Assembly: GCA_016710765.1 (NCBI GenBank)
Contig: JADJUJ010000026.1
Span: 1-54,719, forward strand
DNA length: 54,719 nucleotides
Origin: Lewinellaceae bacterium
GTDB lineage: Bacteria > Bacteroidota > Bacteroidia > Chitinophagales > Saprospiraceae
Reading direction: 5' to 3'
The notes beneath the pieces were generated by a model, which saw only the letters and a program-made list of their open reading frames with translations, did not search any database and was not told where the DNA came from. Made by a program: the position numbers and the translations under genes. This document shows positions 18,855 through 30,055 of the stretch, piece after piece. Within the stretch, counting starts at the first letter, position 1; each line of letters opens with the position of its first letter.

Positions 18855-19466
18855 ATGGCCACCAACGAGCGTAATTCTTCCAACAGTTCGCTGCTTTTCC
18901 ACCCGTTTAATGTCATGCTTAGCATTTTGTTGCTGGGGCTATCGGGCTTGTTTTTGGCCTTAACCCTTTCTTATGTGTACATCAGGGTTACCAATGGGGT
19001 AGTTCCGGTTCAACCTCCGGCGCTGTTTATTTTTAATACCATTGTTCTGTTGGCCAGTTCGTACACGATGATTCGCGCAAAACGCTGTTATCTGGACGAT
19101 GACACCCCGGCGTATCAGCGCAACCTATTGTATACCATTCTTTTGTCTCTGGCATTTATGGTACTACAGTCTTTGGCCTGGTACCTGTTGTTTCAGCAAA
19201 ACATCGGGTTAAATGCATCCACCACCACCGGTTTTTTATACGTCATTTCCTTTGTGCACCTGGCGCACGTTGTGGCCGGATTGCCTTTTTTGTTCCTTTT
19301 TTACCAGGCTGCGCGCAAACGCATGGTAGATCCCGTAACCGTGCTGGTTTATTTTTCCGACCCGGAAAAGCGATTGCGTTTGCAATTGCTCACACGGTAC
19401 TGGCATTTTCTGGATATTCTATGGGTATACCTGGTGGTGTTCTTTTTGGTCAATCGCCTCCTTTAG
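18855..19466 (+). CDS. Cytochrome c oxidase subunit III-like membrane protein
   Basis: 203 residues with five or so membrane helices. The C-terminal RYWHFLDILWVYLVVFF is the hallmark of heme-copper oxidase subunit III, preceded by FLYVISFVHLAHVVAGL. Subunit III supports stability and proton uptake of the terminal oxidase in the inner membrane. No subunit I or II genes are in the window, so it is an isolated copy; a main cox cluster elsewhere is expected. Ends just before a hairpin terminator. Confidence 0.87.
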   Translation: MATNERNSSNSSLLFHPFNVMLSILLLGLSGLFLALTLSYVYIRVTNGVVPVQPPALFIFNTIVLLASSYTMIRAKRCYLDDDTPAYQRNLLYTILLSLAFMVLQSLAWYLLFQQNIGLNASTTTGFLYVISFVHLAHVVAGLPFLFLFYQAARKRMVDPVTVLVYFSDPEKRLRLQLLTRYWHFLDILWVYLVVFFLVNRLL

Positions 19467-19489
19467 GCCCTATACACAGCGCAATAAAA

Positions 19490-19517
19490 AACCCGCTGAC
19501 CAGTACGGTTGCGGGTT
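19490..19517. terminator. Bidirectional terminator between convergent genes
   Basis: AACCCGC (19490-19496) and GCGGGTT (19511-19517) form a stem, preceded by AAAAA and followed by GTATTTTA. It lies between the convergent subunit III-like gene and the T9SS protein gene. Confidence 0.75.
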
Positions 19518-19542
19518 GTATTTTACAAGCATGCAATGCACA

Positions 19543-22058
19543 TCAGTGCATGACCTGAAATTTCGTAACAATTTGTCCGCTGTCGGTTTGAACCCGGGCA
19601 AAATAAATGCCGTCGGGGTAGTGCTGTACATCCAGTTGAAGGTGATCCTGTGCAAGCTGGCTCGATTGGAAAAATATTTTTCCGGCTACATCGCTGATAA
19701 GGATGCCGCGCATTGTTTCGTTGCCGTTGAGGTGAATGTTAAGGTTATCGCGGGTTGGGTTGGGGTAAATGAATAAATCCGATGCTGCAGCAGGTGCCGC
19801 CGACCGGTTTTCAGCCCAATCCAGGGGTACTTCGAGGGAAGTAGACGCGCCTTGCGTAACGCTGCTGTTGCCCCACATAAAGGTTGGATCGATGGTAATT
19901 TGAAAGCTGGGTTTATCTTCCGGCTTGGTGATGTCAACAATATCGATGATGATGAATCCAAACGTTCCAATGGAGCCAAAACCGTGGGCGCTAACACCAC
20001 TGGTACGGGTAAAGGCTGTTTCCAACCGACCTTGTGAAGGGTTTTTCCAAAAATTCAGATAAGGTGCATTGCGGTTGATCCAGCTGTTCTCGTAGAAATT
20101 CATGAACATGGCGGAATCCACAATCGTAGGGCTCAGACTTACATCAAAACTGAAACCATAAAGGTCTGTTACAGGGAAGTCTTCGTTGCCAAGTGCCAGG
20201 GTCACTTCAACATAATCACCGACACCGGGGTTCGGTGGATTAACGCTCATGAAAAAAGGCAAGCCCTTTCCGATGGGGGTAGACTTGGGCAACAAAGCAT
20301 CGGTCTGGTTGTAGAACACACTGATGGCGAGGGTATCTTCTGCGGTAATTTGTCCGCTGCCATCTGTGTCACAATGCTTCAGGTCATATTTTGCTTCGGT
20401 GTAAGGGTAATCCCAGTTGGCTCCGCTTTGGCCGTACCATTCCAGTGCGGCGTTGGGCCGGGGAGTACCCAGAAGTCCCATGAAGTAGCCCAAAGGAAGA
20501 ATGTCTTTGTTGTTGACAATACCATCGTGGTTTACGTCGCCAACCCAAACGCAGTTGTCGAGACAATACGGTGCAGTTGCCGTTTGGGAACTCACCACAT
20601 TGGCCACCACCTTGAACGATTTGCACTGCCCGGTAGCATTTATACAGTATTTGAGCTCAAATTCATCAGCACCCAAAAAATTGCCGAATGGTGTGTAAAT
20701 CAACAGATTATAGCCACTAATGAGCTGTCCGTTCAGGTTTTGGGTGGTAAAGCCAGGGTAGAAATGGCATTCTCATGCTCGGGGGAATCAATTATCTCGA
20801 AATTAAAACCCGTAAATGGGATTTGATAATTGACCACGAGTGGCGTACCCATCAGAGTGGTCAGATCAAAAAGCTCGCGAGAAGGCTCCTGGTTTCCAAC
20901 GATGATATTTACGGTGCCGGTTTCCAGGTTGGGAATAAATAAGTTCCCTATTTTGTAATAGAAAGTAGCCACACCCGAAAAGCCCGGGTTAGGCGTAAAG
21001 GTTACATTTCCGCCGCCGGTGGTGCCGCTGATGGTTCCCGGGAAATTGCTCGGAACAACCCAGCCTTTAACCGTCAGGTTGCCAATATCGTTGCTGCGAA
21101 CATTGAAGGAGATCGGCTGGTTGACAGGGGTGAATGCCAGATCCTCAATGGCCATGTTGTTCTGTCCGGGCGTACCCAGAACCGTCATAAGTACCGTTTT
21201 ATAGGCTGCCGGAGAAAAGTTATTGTTCACCAGCACAAACTGATCGGAGCCGGTATAATTTAGGTCAGGATCGTATCGGAATGAATGGGCATTTGGCAAA
21301 CTCAATGCACCATGTGTGGGCGACTGGAAAAGCGTATAACCAGGGTAACGTAGCGGGGTATGCAAAACAGTATTGCGGGCGGTGGCAATGCGAAGGGTAT
21401 CGTCGCCGGGCGCGTTGTTGTCGTTAACACCAATATTCAGGGAGCCAGTGCTGCAGCTGCCCAAGGAATCGCAGACCTCGTAGTTAAGGTGTGCTATCCC
21501 AATGAAACCAGGACTGGGGGTAAACACCAGTTGGTTATTGCTTATGATTGCGCTGCCGTGATCGGCGAGTGGCACGCTGCTCAAGGTTAAGGGGGGGGCA
21601 CTTCCTATGTCGTTGGCCAGTACATCAACGGTAACGGGTGTGCCCGTACCGGTGGTGGAAAAGTCGGCGTTAGCTCGCAGCAGTGAGGGATAAACAAAAA
21701 CAGTATACGCTTGGTAACTCAGGTATGGGTAGGTGCCGATGTACTGGTATTCCAGCGTGAAGGTATCGGTTCCTGTGTAGCCTGGGTCGGGGGTGTATTT
21801 GATTTGATATTGGACGGGGGTGTTGTTGTTGCCAGCCTGGATGATGCTGACGTTGACCGTTCCATGTTGTGCAACCGGACTGGCAAGATAAACGTTGAGG
21901 TTGATGCCTGCCACCGTATCCTTTACGCTCAGGTTTTTTGCTGTTGACAAACGCTTGTAAGGGCCGTAGTTCTGTGCCGACACCGATAAGGCCAGCAACA
22001 GTAAAACGGCCATCCCAGCTGCTCGCATCAGAAAAGGATGACGTAAAAAAGATTTCAT
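19543..22058 (-). pseudogene. Secreted Ig-like/cadherin-like protein with dockerin-like loops and T9SS sorting domain, one frameshift
   Basis: Start MKSFLRHPFLMRAAGMAVLL with a signal peptide ending VSAQN. The first about 430 residues hold 'DxxxGTPVTVDVLANDIG'-type tandem Ig/cadherin-like modules. The frame breaks near 20750 and continues with FELKYCINATGQCKSF. Two Ca-binding-like loops follow, GDVNHDGIVNNKDILPLG and DTDGSGQITAEDTLAI, resembling a spread-out dockerin. The C-terminus (IYPNPTRDNLNIHL to IVTKFQVMH) is a type A T9SS sorting domain. Joined length about 838 residues. Surface or secreted protein; partner unknown. Only one single-base change is needed to restore the frame. Confidence 0.82.
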
Positions 22059-22335
22059 GGTTAAGGTTCCGCTATTTTTAACGTCCAAAAATAGAAAATC
22101 CCTTTCACAACTGAAAGCGGAACCTGAAAAAAAGGTACATTTGTGAATGGATCTATTATTGTTTGAAATGAAAAAAAATATGTAAACGGTTCACAATTAA
22201 AATCATGGCTTAAATTGTTGGCGTGCACTCCCAATAATTGTGAAGTACTTATTTTCGTGTTTTAAATAATGTCCGATTTTCTTTTGTTACCAGATGAAGT
22301 AGGGGGTAAACCTGTTTCATGTCACCAATAACCTG

Positions 22336-23766
22336 ATGCCAGAAAGCAATTCAACTACCAATAAAGTTTTTCAAACATTGGCATGTCTTTCAGGGCAGGA
22401 ACGACGGCGTTTGCTGAAATACCTCACATCTGCGGCCTTTAACCAAAGCGACAGTTTGATTCGTCTGTTCCAGTATTTCTCCACCGAGTTAGATGCTGGA
22501 CATGCTGCGTTTTCTCGCGAAAAAGCCTGGATGCACCTGCAACCCGGGCAGGTATTCGAGGATGTCAATTTCCGAAAATATTGCTCTGATCTTTTGAAAC
22601 TCGTGGAGGCCTTTTTGGCGCAGGAAAATTTTGAGGTCAAAACAGGGCGGTATCAGCTTGAATTGCTGGATTCCGTGGTGCAGCACAAGATAGAACCCTT
22701 GTACAATTCTGCTATCCGGCAGGCAAAACGGACGCTGGAAACCGCAGCGTACAAATCTTCAGAAACTTATTACCAGTCGTATGAGTTGGAGCGCTTGTAT
22801 TACAGCATGCAGGATTTTGACGTTCGGGTAAATGTGCGGGCCAACCTGGAAGAGATTTCCAGCAATTTGGATGTCTTTTACTGGATTGAAAAACTCAAAT
22901 TGTACATCGCGGTCATAAGTCAGCGCAAAACCGGGAATTTTGAATATAAAATCCAGTTTGTCGATGAACTCCTGGCCTTCCTGGCCAAGTATCCGGTGGA
23001 AACAGTACCCGAGCTGGCCTTGTATTACTACTCTTTCCTGACCATTTTCGAGGAAAACGAACTGAGCCACTACCGGAATTTTCGCCGTGTCCTTGATCAA
23101 TACGGCAAGAACCTCCCCCCACAAACGGCCATCGAACTGTACGATTCAGCCCTGCATTACTGCACAGGCAAGCTCAATAAGGGCGATCGGTTTTTTATGC
23201 AAGAGCATTTTGACATCTTTGTGGAGGCCATCGAAAAGGGCATATTCATGGTGAATGGGGAGTTGGCCCCCTGGCGCTTCAACAACGCCGTTGGCGTCGC
23301 CCTTGGGTTGGGCAAACTGGAATGGGCGGAGCGTTTTGTAGAACAGTACAAAGACATGCTACCGCAGTCGACCCGGCAAAACACCTATGCGTTTAACCTG
23401 GCCAGGGTTTATCGCTTTCAGGGGAAGTACAAAGAAGTATTGCAATTGCTGAGCGATCTGGAGTACGAAGACATTGGCTATAACCTGCTCAGTAAACGCA
23501 TGGTCATCATGACCTATTACGACTTGGATGAATTCGATGCTCTGGAATCCTACATGGAATCGTTTCGGGTGTTTCTGAACCGGAACAAGGGCATTCCTGC
23601 CATGCGCCGGCGCAGTTACCTCAATTGGCTGAAATATGTTCGACGGCTTACCCGTTTATTGCCTGGCGATAAATCCGATCAAGCAGAATTGAAAGCTGAA
23701 ATCCTCCAAAACAAGGCGGGCATAGCCAACCATGAGTGGCTGCTGGAAAAGCTGGGCGAACTGTAG
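22336..23766 (+). CDS. Helical-repeat hypothetical protein of Saprospiria type
   Basis: 476 residues, all helical by eye, with TPR-like helix pairs (ALYYYSFLTIFEENELSHYR, FNLARVYRFQGKYKEVLQLL). No signal peptide or membrane segment. It begins MPESNSTTNKVFQTLACLSG and continues RRRLLKYLTSAAFN. I recall similar proteins of this length recurring in Lewinella-like genomes without assigned function. A scaffold role is plausible but unproven. It stands alone, with the second MITE copy right after its stop. The frame is intact. Confidence 0.7.
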   Translation: MPESNSTTNKVFQTLACLSGQERRRLLKYLTSAAFNQSDSLIRLFQYFSTELDAGHAAFSREKAWMHLQPGQVFEDVNFRKYCSDLLKLVEAFLAQENFEVKTGRYQLELLDSVVQHKIEPLYNSAIRQAKRTLETAAYKSSETYYQSYELERLYYSMQDFDVRVNVRANLEEISSNLDVFYWIEKLKLYIAVISQRKTGNFEYKIQFVDELLAFLAKYPVETVPELALYYYSFLTIFEENELSHYRNFRRVLDQYGKNLPPQTAIELYDSALHYCTGKLNKGDRFFMQEHFDIFVEAIEKGIFMVNGELAPWRFNNAVGVALGLGKLEWAERFVEQYKDMLPQSTRQNTYAFNLARVYRFQGKYKEVLQLLSDLEYEDIGYNLLSKRMVIMTYYDLDEFDALESYMESFRVFLNRNKGIPAMRRRSYLNWLKYVRRLTRLLPGDKSDQAELKAEILQNKAGIANHEWLLEKLGEL

Positions 23767-23780
23767 CCTTCTTCCCCTGT

Positions 23781-23941
23781 TATACTCGAAGTAAAATGGT
23801 TTGCGAATGCCCACGTGTCCTCAGTCCTCCTGGCTGCGTTATAAATACTCGCCGATGCCCTGTATCGTCTGCTTTTTATGCCTTGCCATCAGAACTGGTG
23901 CCTGCGCGATAATTTTCGCAAACCACTTTACTTCGAGTATA
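23781..23941. mobile_element. 161-bp miniature inverted-repeat element, copy 2
   Basis: Same length and same 27-bp terminal inverted repeats as the copy at 11312-11472. It begins 14 bases after the stop codon of the helical-repeat gene, so its fold could also act as that gene's transcript end. About 12 differences from copy 1, scattered over the interior; the termini are conserved. Confidence 0.88.
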
Positions 23942-24047
23942 ATTTTACGGTAACTGCAGGCGGAATGACAATTTTTGCCGGGCACTTCCGTTATGAAAAA
24001 GCAATTTCAACCGCTTTAAGGCGTTTCTGGAATACAAAAGTAAATTC

Positions 24048-25019
24048 ATGGTACCAAGGATTATCCTGCGCCTCATTGGCGCTTTTTTTTGTTGTTTACT
24101 GGCATTGCAGCCCTTGCACGCACAGGGCGGAAAAGGGAAAAAAACAGCGCCGATTACGCCAGAAGCTCAGCTGAAAATTAAATCGGCCGAAGACACCCTC
24201 CTTGTGCTGGCCTTTGCCATCGTTAATGATTCGGATGAAATGCAGCGGTTTACAGCCTGTCGGGCATTTATAAGCTATCTTGTTCAAACGCTCAAGACAC
24301 CGAGTTCTTTTCAATACCCTTTCGGCAGGCTGAACAGCATTTCCATTCTTTGTCCCCCCGACAGTAGTTTCAGGGTTTTCAGTTGGCAGCTTTTTGTCAA
24401 TGATTCCACCTACCGCTATTATGGCGCCATTCAAATGAATACAACCGATCTGAAGCTGTTTCCGCTAATCGACCGGAGTTTTGAAATGGAAGACGATGCT
24501 GCGACAAGCGTACTTCCTCCCGACAAATGGTACGGAGCCCTGTATTACCATTTGATGGAACTGGATGCTGGCCGCAACAAACAATACCTGCTGTTTGGGT
24601 TCGACGCTTTTCATTTTTATGAAAAACGAAAAGTGTTGGAGGTGTTGCAGTTTGATGAAAAAGGGGAGCCAAGTTTCGGTGCGCCCATTTTTAACCGGAA
24701 AACTGCGGATGAGCCGATGGCTTCAGAACCCGATATGCGGATGATTTTACAGTATGCTGCCGAAGCACCCATCCGGCTGAATTGGGATGAATTGTACCAA
24801 ATGATTTTATTCGATCACCTCATTCCAATTCCAAGCCCTTACGGTCAGGGGCTGGTAATGGTACCCGATGGAAGTTACGATGGCTTCAAGGTGGCGAAAG
24901 GCCGACTCGAATATGTTGACAAGGTATTCAATGACGTGAACGAATCGGTTCCTATGCCCGAACCGATATTGGACAAACGGAAAGGCAAAGATATTACCGG
25001 AAGGAAAAAGAAGGAATAG
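24048..25019 (+). CDS. Exported hypothetical protein
   Basis: 323 residues with a signal peptide (start MVPRIILRLIGAFFCCLLAL, cleavage near HAQGG). The mature part contains ILCPPDSSFRVFSWQLFVND and YYGAIQMN, then YLLFGFDAFHFYEKRKVLEV, and ends in a basic tail KGKDITGRKKKE. It resembles a conserved periplasmic family in Bacteroidota with no assigned function. No catalytic motif, lipobox or T9SS domain seen. Followed by a strong terminator. Confidence 0.72.
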   Translation: MVPRIILRLIGAFFCCLLALQPLHAQGGKGKKTAPITPEAQLKIKSAEDTLLVLAFAIVNDSDEMQRFTACRAFISYLVQTLKTPSSFQYPFGRLNSISILCPPDSSFRVFSWQLFVNDSTYRYYGAIQMNTTDLKLFPLIDRSFEMEDDAATSVLPPDKWYGALYYHLMELDAGRNKQYLLFGFDAFHFYEKRKVLEVLQFDEKGEPSFGAPIFNRKTADEPMASEPDMRMILQYAAEAPIRLNWDELYQMILFDHLIPIPSPYGQGLVMVPDGSYDGFKVAKGRLEYVDKVFNDVNESVPMPEPILDKRKGKDITGRKKKE

Positions 25020-25096
25020 TGTCTATTATAAGGCAAAAGATTTACGCGTGCGTTTCATTTTGTATAACCCGAACACGTTAGACCTATGTCAATAAA

Positions 25097-25135
25097 AAAA
25101 AGCGCCCGACGGAATTCCGTCGGGCGCTTTTTTTA
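25097..25135. terminator. Strong bidirectional terminator
   Basis: A perfect 14-bp palindromic stem, AGCGCCCGACGGAA (25101-25114) with TTCCGTCGGGCGCT (25115-25128), flanked by seven A on the left and seven T on the right. It ends both the 24048-25019 transcript and the convergent gliding-protein transcript. Confidence 0.92.
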
Positions 25136-25170
25136 TTAAAAATTATATCAAGGAGCGTTAACGCAAACGC

Positions 25171-28100
25171 TTAGCGCGTTACCGTCACATCACCACGGTA
25201 CAGCAGCACGCGGCCATCCAGGAATTTTACTTCGATGATGTAGATGTACACACCTGGGCTTACATACGAACCGCGATGTTTTCCATCCCAGCCTTCGGCA
25301 AAATTGTCGCCGTCGGGTAGGAAGTTTTCGCGTTCATACAGCAATTCGCCCCAACGGTCGTACACCTGCATGTAATTCACCAGTTCGACGCCTTTGCCTG
25401 CAAATACATTGAAGTGGTCGTTCAAGCCCTTGGTGTTACCCGGCAGGAAGATGTTCGGGATGTATATGTTCCGGTTCGGATCGATGCGGATGAAAACAGT
25501 TCCTTCTCCGGTGCAGCCATTGGCATCCCAAACCTGCAATTTATACGATTCAGAGCTGGTGGTAAATACCCATGGGGTGAGGGTGTCTGGGTTGCTCAGG
25601 GTGGCAGAAGGCGTCCATTGCAGCATGTCAACCAAGGCTCCGAGCACAGTTGGCGGAAGCCGGATGGAGTCGCCCAGTGCTACCGTAATTGCAAGCGGGT
25701 CGAAGATGACCGGGATTTTCTCTGGCTCGTAAACAAAGATGGTATCGATGGTTTCGCATCCCTGGTAGTCGAAATAACTGACATAGTGCTTTCCACCGGT
25801 CATGATCTGTGGGAAGTTGATGTCGAGTTGTACGCCATAGTCGAGGCTGTACAGGAAAGGGCCACCAGAGCCACCGTAAATGGTATCAATCCGCAGCGTC
25901 GTTTGGTCGCCAAAACACGTCAGGGAGTCCCATGGTAAAATGGAACCGATAACCGGAGGCGGATCTTGCAGGAACAGCGTATTGATTCCGGTACAACCAT
26001 TGGCATCCGTAACGGTGATGGCGTAGTTGCCGGCTGCCAGGTCTGTTATGATCGCTGTATTGCCAATCACATTGCCCATATCATCTTCCCAGCGGTAATT
26101 GTAATTGGGGGTGCCGCCATTTGCGATAACGCCCAATTCACCATTGGTTAAACCTGCGCAATCGTTTTGCATAGAGTTCATAGGGTCAACACTTACCGAA
26201 ATAGGAGCTGGTTCATCAACCGTTACGCTGGCAGTTCCGGTACAACCCTGACTGTCGGTTATGGTTACCAGATATGGCGCGGTAGCGGTTGCAGCGGCCA
26301 GGCCACTGATGGTAGCGGTTGTGCCGCCATTCGACCATAAGTAGGTATATAAACCAGGATTACCCCCTGTAGGAACTATTGTAGCAGTACCATCCATGCC
26401 GCCATTACAAGTAATATCGGTGGCGGTAATGGAGGATGCTGCCACTGGCGCTGGGCTGTCGATAAAGATAGAATCAACCCGGAAACAGTTGTTCTGGTCG
26501 GTAATGGTTACAGAAGTGTAACCCGGACAAAGGTCTACCCGAGCGGAGTCGGCTAAGCCAACATCTTCCCAAATGAAAGAAAAGGTGCCCTGGCCACCGT
26601 TTCCACCGTAAAAAGCGGTAATGCTTGCGGCGCCATCACATACATTGGAACAGGTCGCCTTATTATTGGTAATGGCAATCGAACTTACTATAGGTGGCGG
26701 GTTAAGCAGGTTAAAGGTGCCTACCAGGGTACATTGGGTTGCGTCGGTAACCGTCAGTGAATAGGGGCCGGCAGCTACATCAAGCAGAATCGGACTGCTT
26801 GGAGAAGGAACCGACCACTGGAATGTGGTATAGGGTGGATTTCCTCCCATTATACCAACAGCAATCGTACCATCAGGATATCCGAAGCAGGAAGGCAGTG
26901 TAAAGGTGGTATCGGAGAAAAACAGGACCTGTTGCGTTGCTAAACTTACGGTATCGGTATTGGTGCAACCGTTGGCATCTGTAACCACTACTACATAGGT
27001 GTCGCCATCCAATCCGCACACCTGAGCGGTGTTGCCAATCGGTGTGCCGCTCAAAGTTGTCCAGTTGAAACTGGTTGCCGAGGGTGCATTGGCTTGCAAG
27101 CATCCATCGGCGCCACATTTTACCGAAACGGAGTCGAAACTGGTGATGGCTGGCGCCAGCGGTAACGATAAGGTAATACAAGCAGTATCAACACAAACGC
27201 CCGCAGCATCGCTATAGGACACACAATAGGTGCCTTCGCTGAGGTTGCTGAGGGAAGGGCCAGGTGTTAGCCCAATCCAGAGATAGGTGTAAGGGCCGCC
27301 GTTGCCACCCGTTGCCTGAACGGAGACAGAGCCGTTGGTTACACCAGCACAGGTTGGGTTGACAAGGCTTACTGTATCCAGGGAAAGAACCGGTGGTTCA
27401 GTGATCACAAAGGAAGCAGTATCGGAGCATCCGGCAGCATTGATGGCAAATACACTGTAATTGCCCGGCCCCAGGTTCATGTTGTCCGAACAAGTTGGCG
27501 TATCCATTTGGTTGCCGTTAGGGCCAAACCAGAAGAAAGAATAGTTGGGACTAGGGAAGCCGGGAATTCGGTGACACAAATAGCAATATCACCATTACCC
27601 AGGCCAAAACAAGAAACGTTGTTTACAGAGATGGTATCAATGGAAACATCCAGCGCGTTGCTTACCTGCACCTCATTGGTATAGGTACAACCATTCATAT
27701 CAGTAACCGTAACCTGATAATAGCCGCCAGACAAGCCCGAGAGGAAGTAAGGGTTGCCCGTGCCTGATCCTGCTTGTGCAAAGGGTGGGTTGCCGCTTTC
27801 TGAGAAGGTCCAGTCGAAATTGTAAAAATTGCCCGGGAAGGGTGTGCCACCGCTGGCGGTGAAGGTAATGGAGCCATCCGACACACCAGAGCATGTGGCT
27901 GGCGTAAGCTGGATATTGGTACTGCCTACAGCAGCGGGTTGGCCCAATGTGCCTGATGCCGTTGCGGTACAACCCGTGGAAGCCTGCGTAATGGTAACGC
28001 CGTAATTGCCTGCGCAAACTCCGTTTTGTACCTGCATGCCCTGCATGGGAGCATTGGCTGTCCAGGTAAATCCAAAATCAGGTCCGGCAGGAGGTGGAAC

Positions 28101-29800
28101 CTGTGTACTGCCTACAAATACATTGGCTGTTATGATACCACTACATTGATTGTTGCACAGTGGCGGCAGGGAAAGGTCGAGGGAAGCGCCTAAAATGGGT
28201 ATGTTGATGACCACGGTATCCGCAATAAGGGTGCCGAAACCATCAGCATCGGTCACCCTGATTTCATAAGTGCCTGCCTGAAGTTGGGGGGTCGTGTAGG
28301 TTCCTCCGGAGTTAAGGATGGAAGCATTTGCATTGGCGCCGGTAGGGATTTGCTGCCAAATTACCTGGAAAGGTGCATTGCCACCCGTGGCGGTTACTTG
28401 TATGGCTGCGGTGCCCAAACAGGTCGTATCGATTATTTCATTGGTCACCATAAATACCTGATTGGCAATACATATGGAGCCGGTATCCACGGAAACAGCC
28501 AATGGAATACCCAGAGAATTTTCGATTTGAACAGCCGTCGGGGAATTCAGGATGTTGAGTGGGCTACACTCGCCAAGTTGCCCCAAAGCATTGAAGCAGA
28601 CCTCGAAAAGGGTTTCTCCCGCTGGGATGGTGGCGCCATTATTGAGTGCGTTGTAGTACAACATCCCAAGTCGTCCGCTACCCACCTGATTCTGGTTGAA
28701 CTGAACGTCATCATCAGCTTCAGAGATCAGCGGGTGAATATTTTGGAAGCCAGTGAATTGCAACACGTTGGGATCCCAGGTAAGGGAAAAGGACGCACCG
28801 ACAACATCATTAAATCCCGTTGTGGTGATGGGTATACAGATTTGAGATCCTACCGGAGTGGTCGCATTGGGCAATGTTAGCACCACGTTGTCGCTGGGGT
28901 TGCAGGTGCCCATGGTGATTTGGAAGGTATGGCCGCAGCTTTTTCCATCCTCGACAACTACATTATACGTGCCGGCCTGAGGGACGGAGAAGATAACGTC
29001 GGCGCTGTGAAACAGTTGCGATTGCTGGGTGTGTATCACCGCTTTTACGTTGGGGTCACTCGCCAAGGTAATGCTAATGGTATAAGTCGAACTCGAACTG
29101 TATTCCGGAAAGCCACCGCGTACACGGAACTTGCCCAGACAATCGTTGCCCAGATAGGCTGTAGAAATGCCGCTGGCGGTAATGGCATTGAGGTAAACGA
29201 CAGAAAATTCGGCTGCCGTGTTGACATTTACACAAGGCCCTGGGGGGAAGCCGGGCTGGCCGGATTCATAAGCCTGTGCTGCAAAATTATCGACCGTAAT
29301 AGGGGCAAAATGCAGTAGGACGGGCTGTCCGCCGTTAAAAGCCGTCTGTAAACTGCCATTGTTGACAAACTGAATGTCGCCACTGGGCTGGCCAAAAGCG
29401 ATCCAAATGCCATTGGCAGCGCCGGGGGTAAGACAAGGATCGGTTAGTACCGTCTGCAGGTTGTCCCCAATGATAGTAGGCGGGCAATTGTAAAATGCCC
29501 AGCCAATACCGGCTGGCGTCGCAGGGTTAGGGTCGCCCGTAAGATCGGAGTCGCCGTTGTGGTCAATGAAAATAGAATCACCAAAACAAAGGTAAATGGT
29601 GTCCAGCATGGCATCATTGCTCTGGCCGGCAAAAGCACCCAATTGGAATGTTCCGGCAAAGCCACACACCATTTCCGAGGAATTGGGCGTGAATTTGGGT
29701 TGCACCGGTTGCGGCACCTGAATATTTTTCGGGACCTGGGCGTGGATTACCGTCGTTGTGAAGGACAGGCAAGCGAGTAGGGGATTAGAAGTTTGTGCAT
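25171..29800 (-). pseudogene. Large SprB-repeat surface protein with cohesin-like domain and gliding-associated C-terminal domain, two frameshifts
   Basis: The start at 29800 (MHKLLIP) gives a signal peptide once a frameshift near 29780 is corrected (LLACLSFTTTVIHAQ). About 1540 residues when joined across a second break near 27560. A cohesin-like domain is encoded at about 28455-28895 (GSQICIPITTTGFNDVVGAS, SFSLTWDPNVLQFTGF). Then come about nine SprB-like repeats of the pattern CxGxxDGxxxxxxxGGxxPYxYxW. The last about 95 residues (IYIPNIFLPGNTKGLNDHFN to YRGDVTVTR) are the gliding-motility-associated CHU_C domain, a type B T9SS signal. Expected at the cell surface; adhesion is the usual role of SprB-like proteins. 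Confidence 0.87.
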
Positions 29801-30055
29801 GCGCGTAGGTAATTTAACAATGGTTAATGGATCCGTTCCAAACGATTCCGAGATACAAAACTGTACTGGGGTGCTGTCTGAAACCCCGTTTTTTAACGTT
29901 GGCAAGCCATGGTTGGCACAAAAACCTGGCAATCAGTGAATTTATGCGGCCGCAAAATTAGTCATTCGGACTGCATCCAACATATATTAATCATACAAAT
30001 GTTTATTCAAATCGTATATTTAACACCTGGCGCCAAAACGATGTTTTAACGCCTT
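29801..30055. other. Intergenic region
   Basis: About 255 bases between two minus-strand genes, holding the promoter of the large surface protein. A short open frame runs through it into the signal peptide but has no ribosome-binding site. Nothing else seen. Confidence 0.35.
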
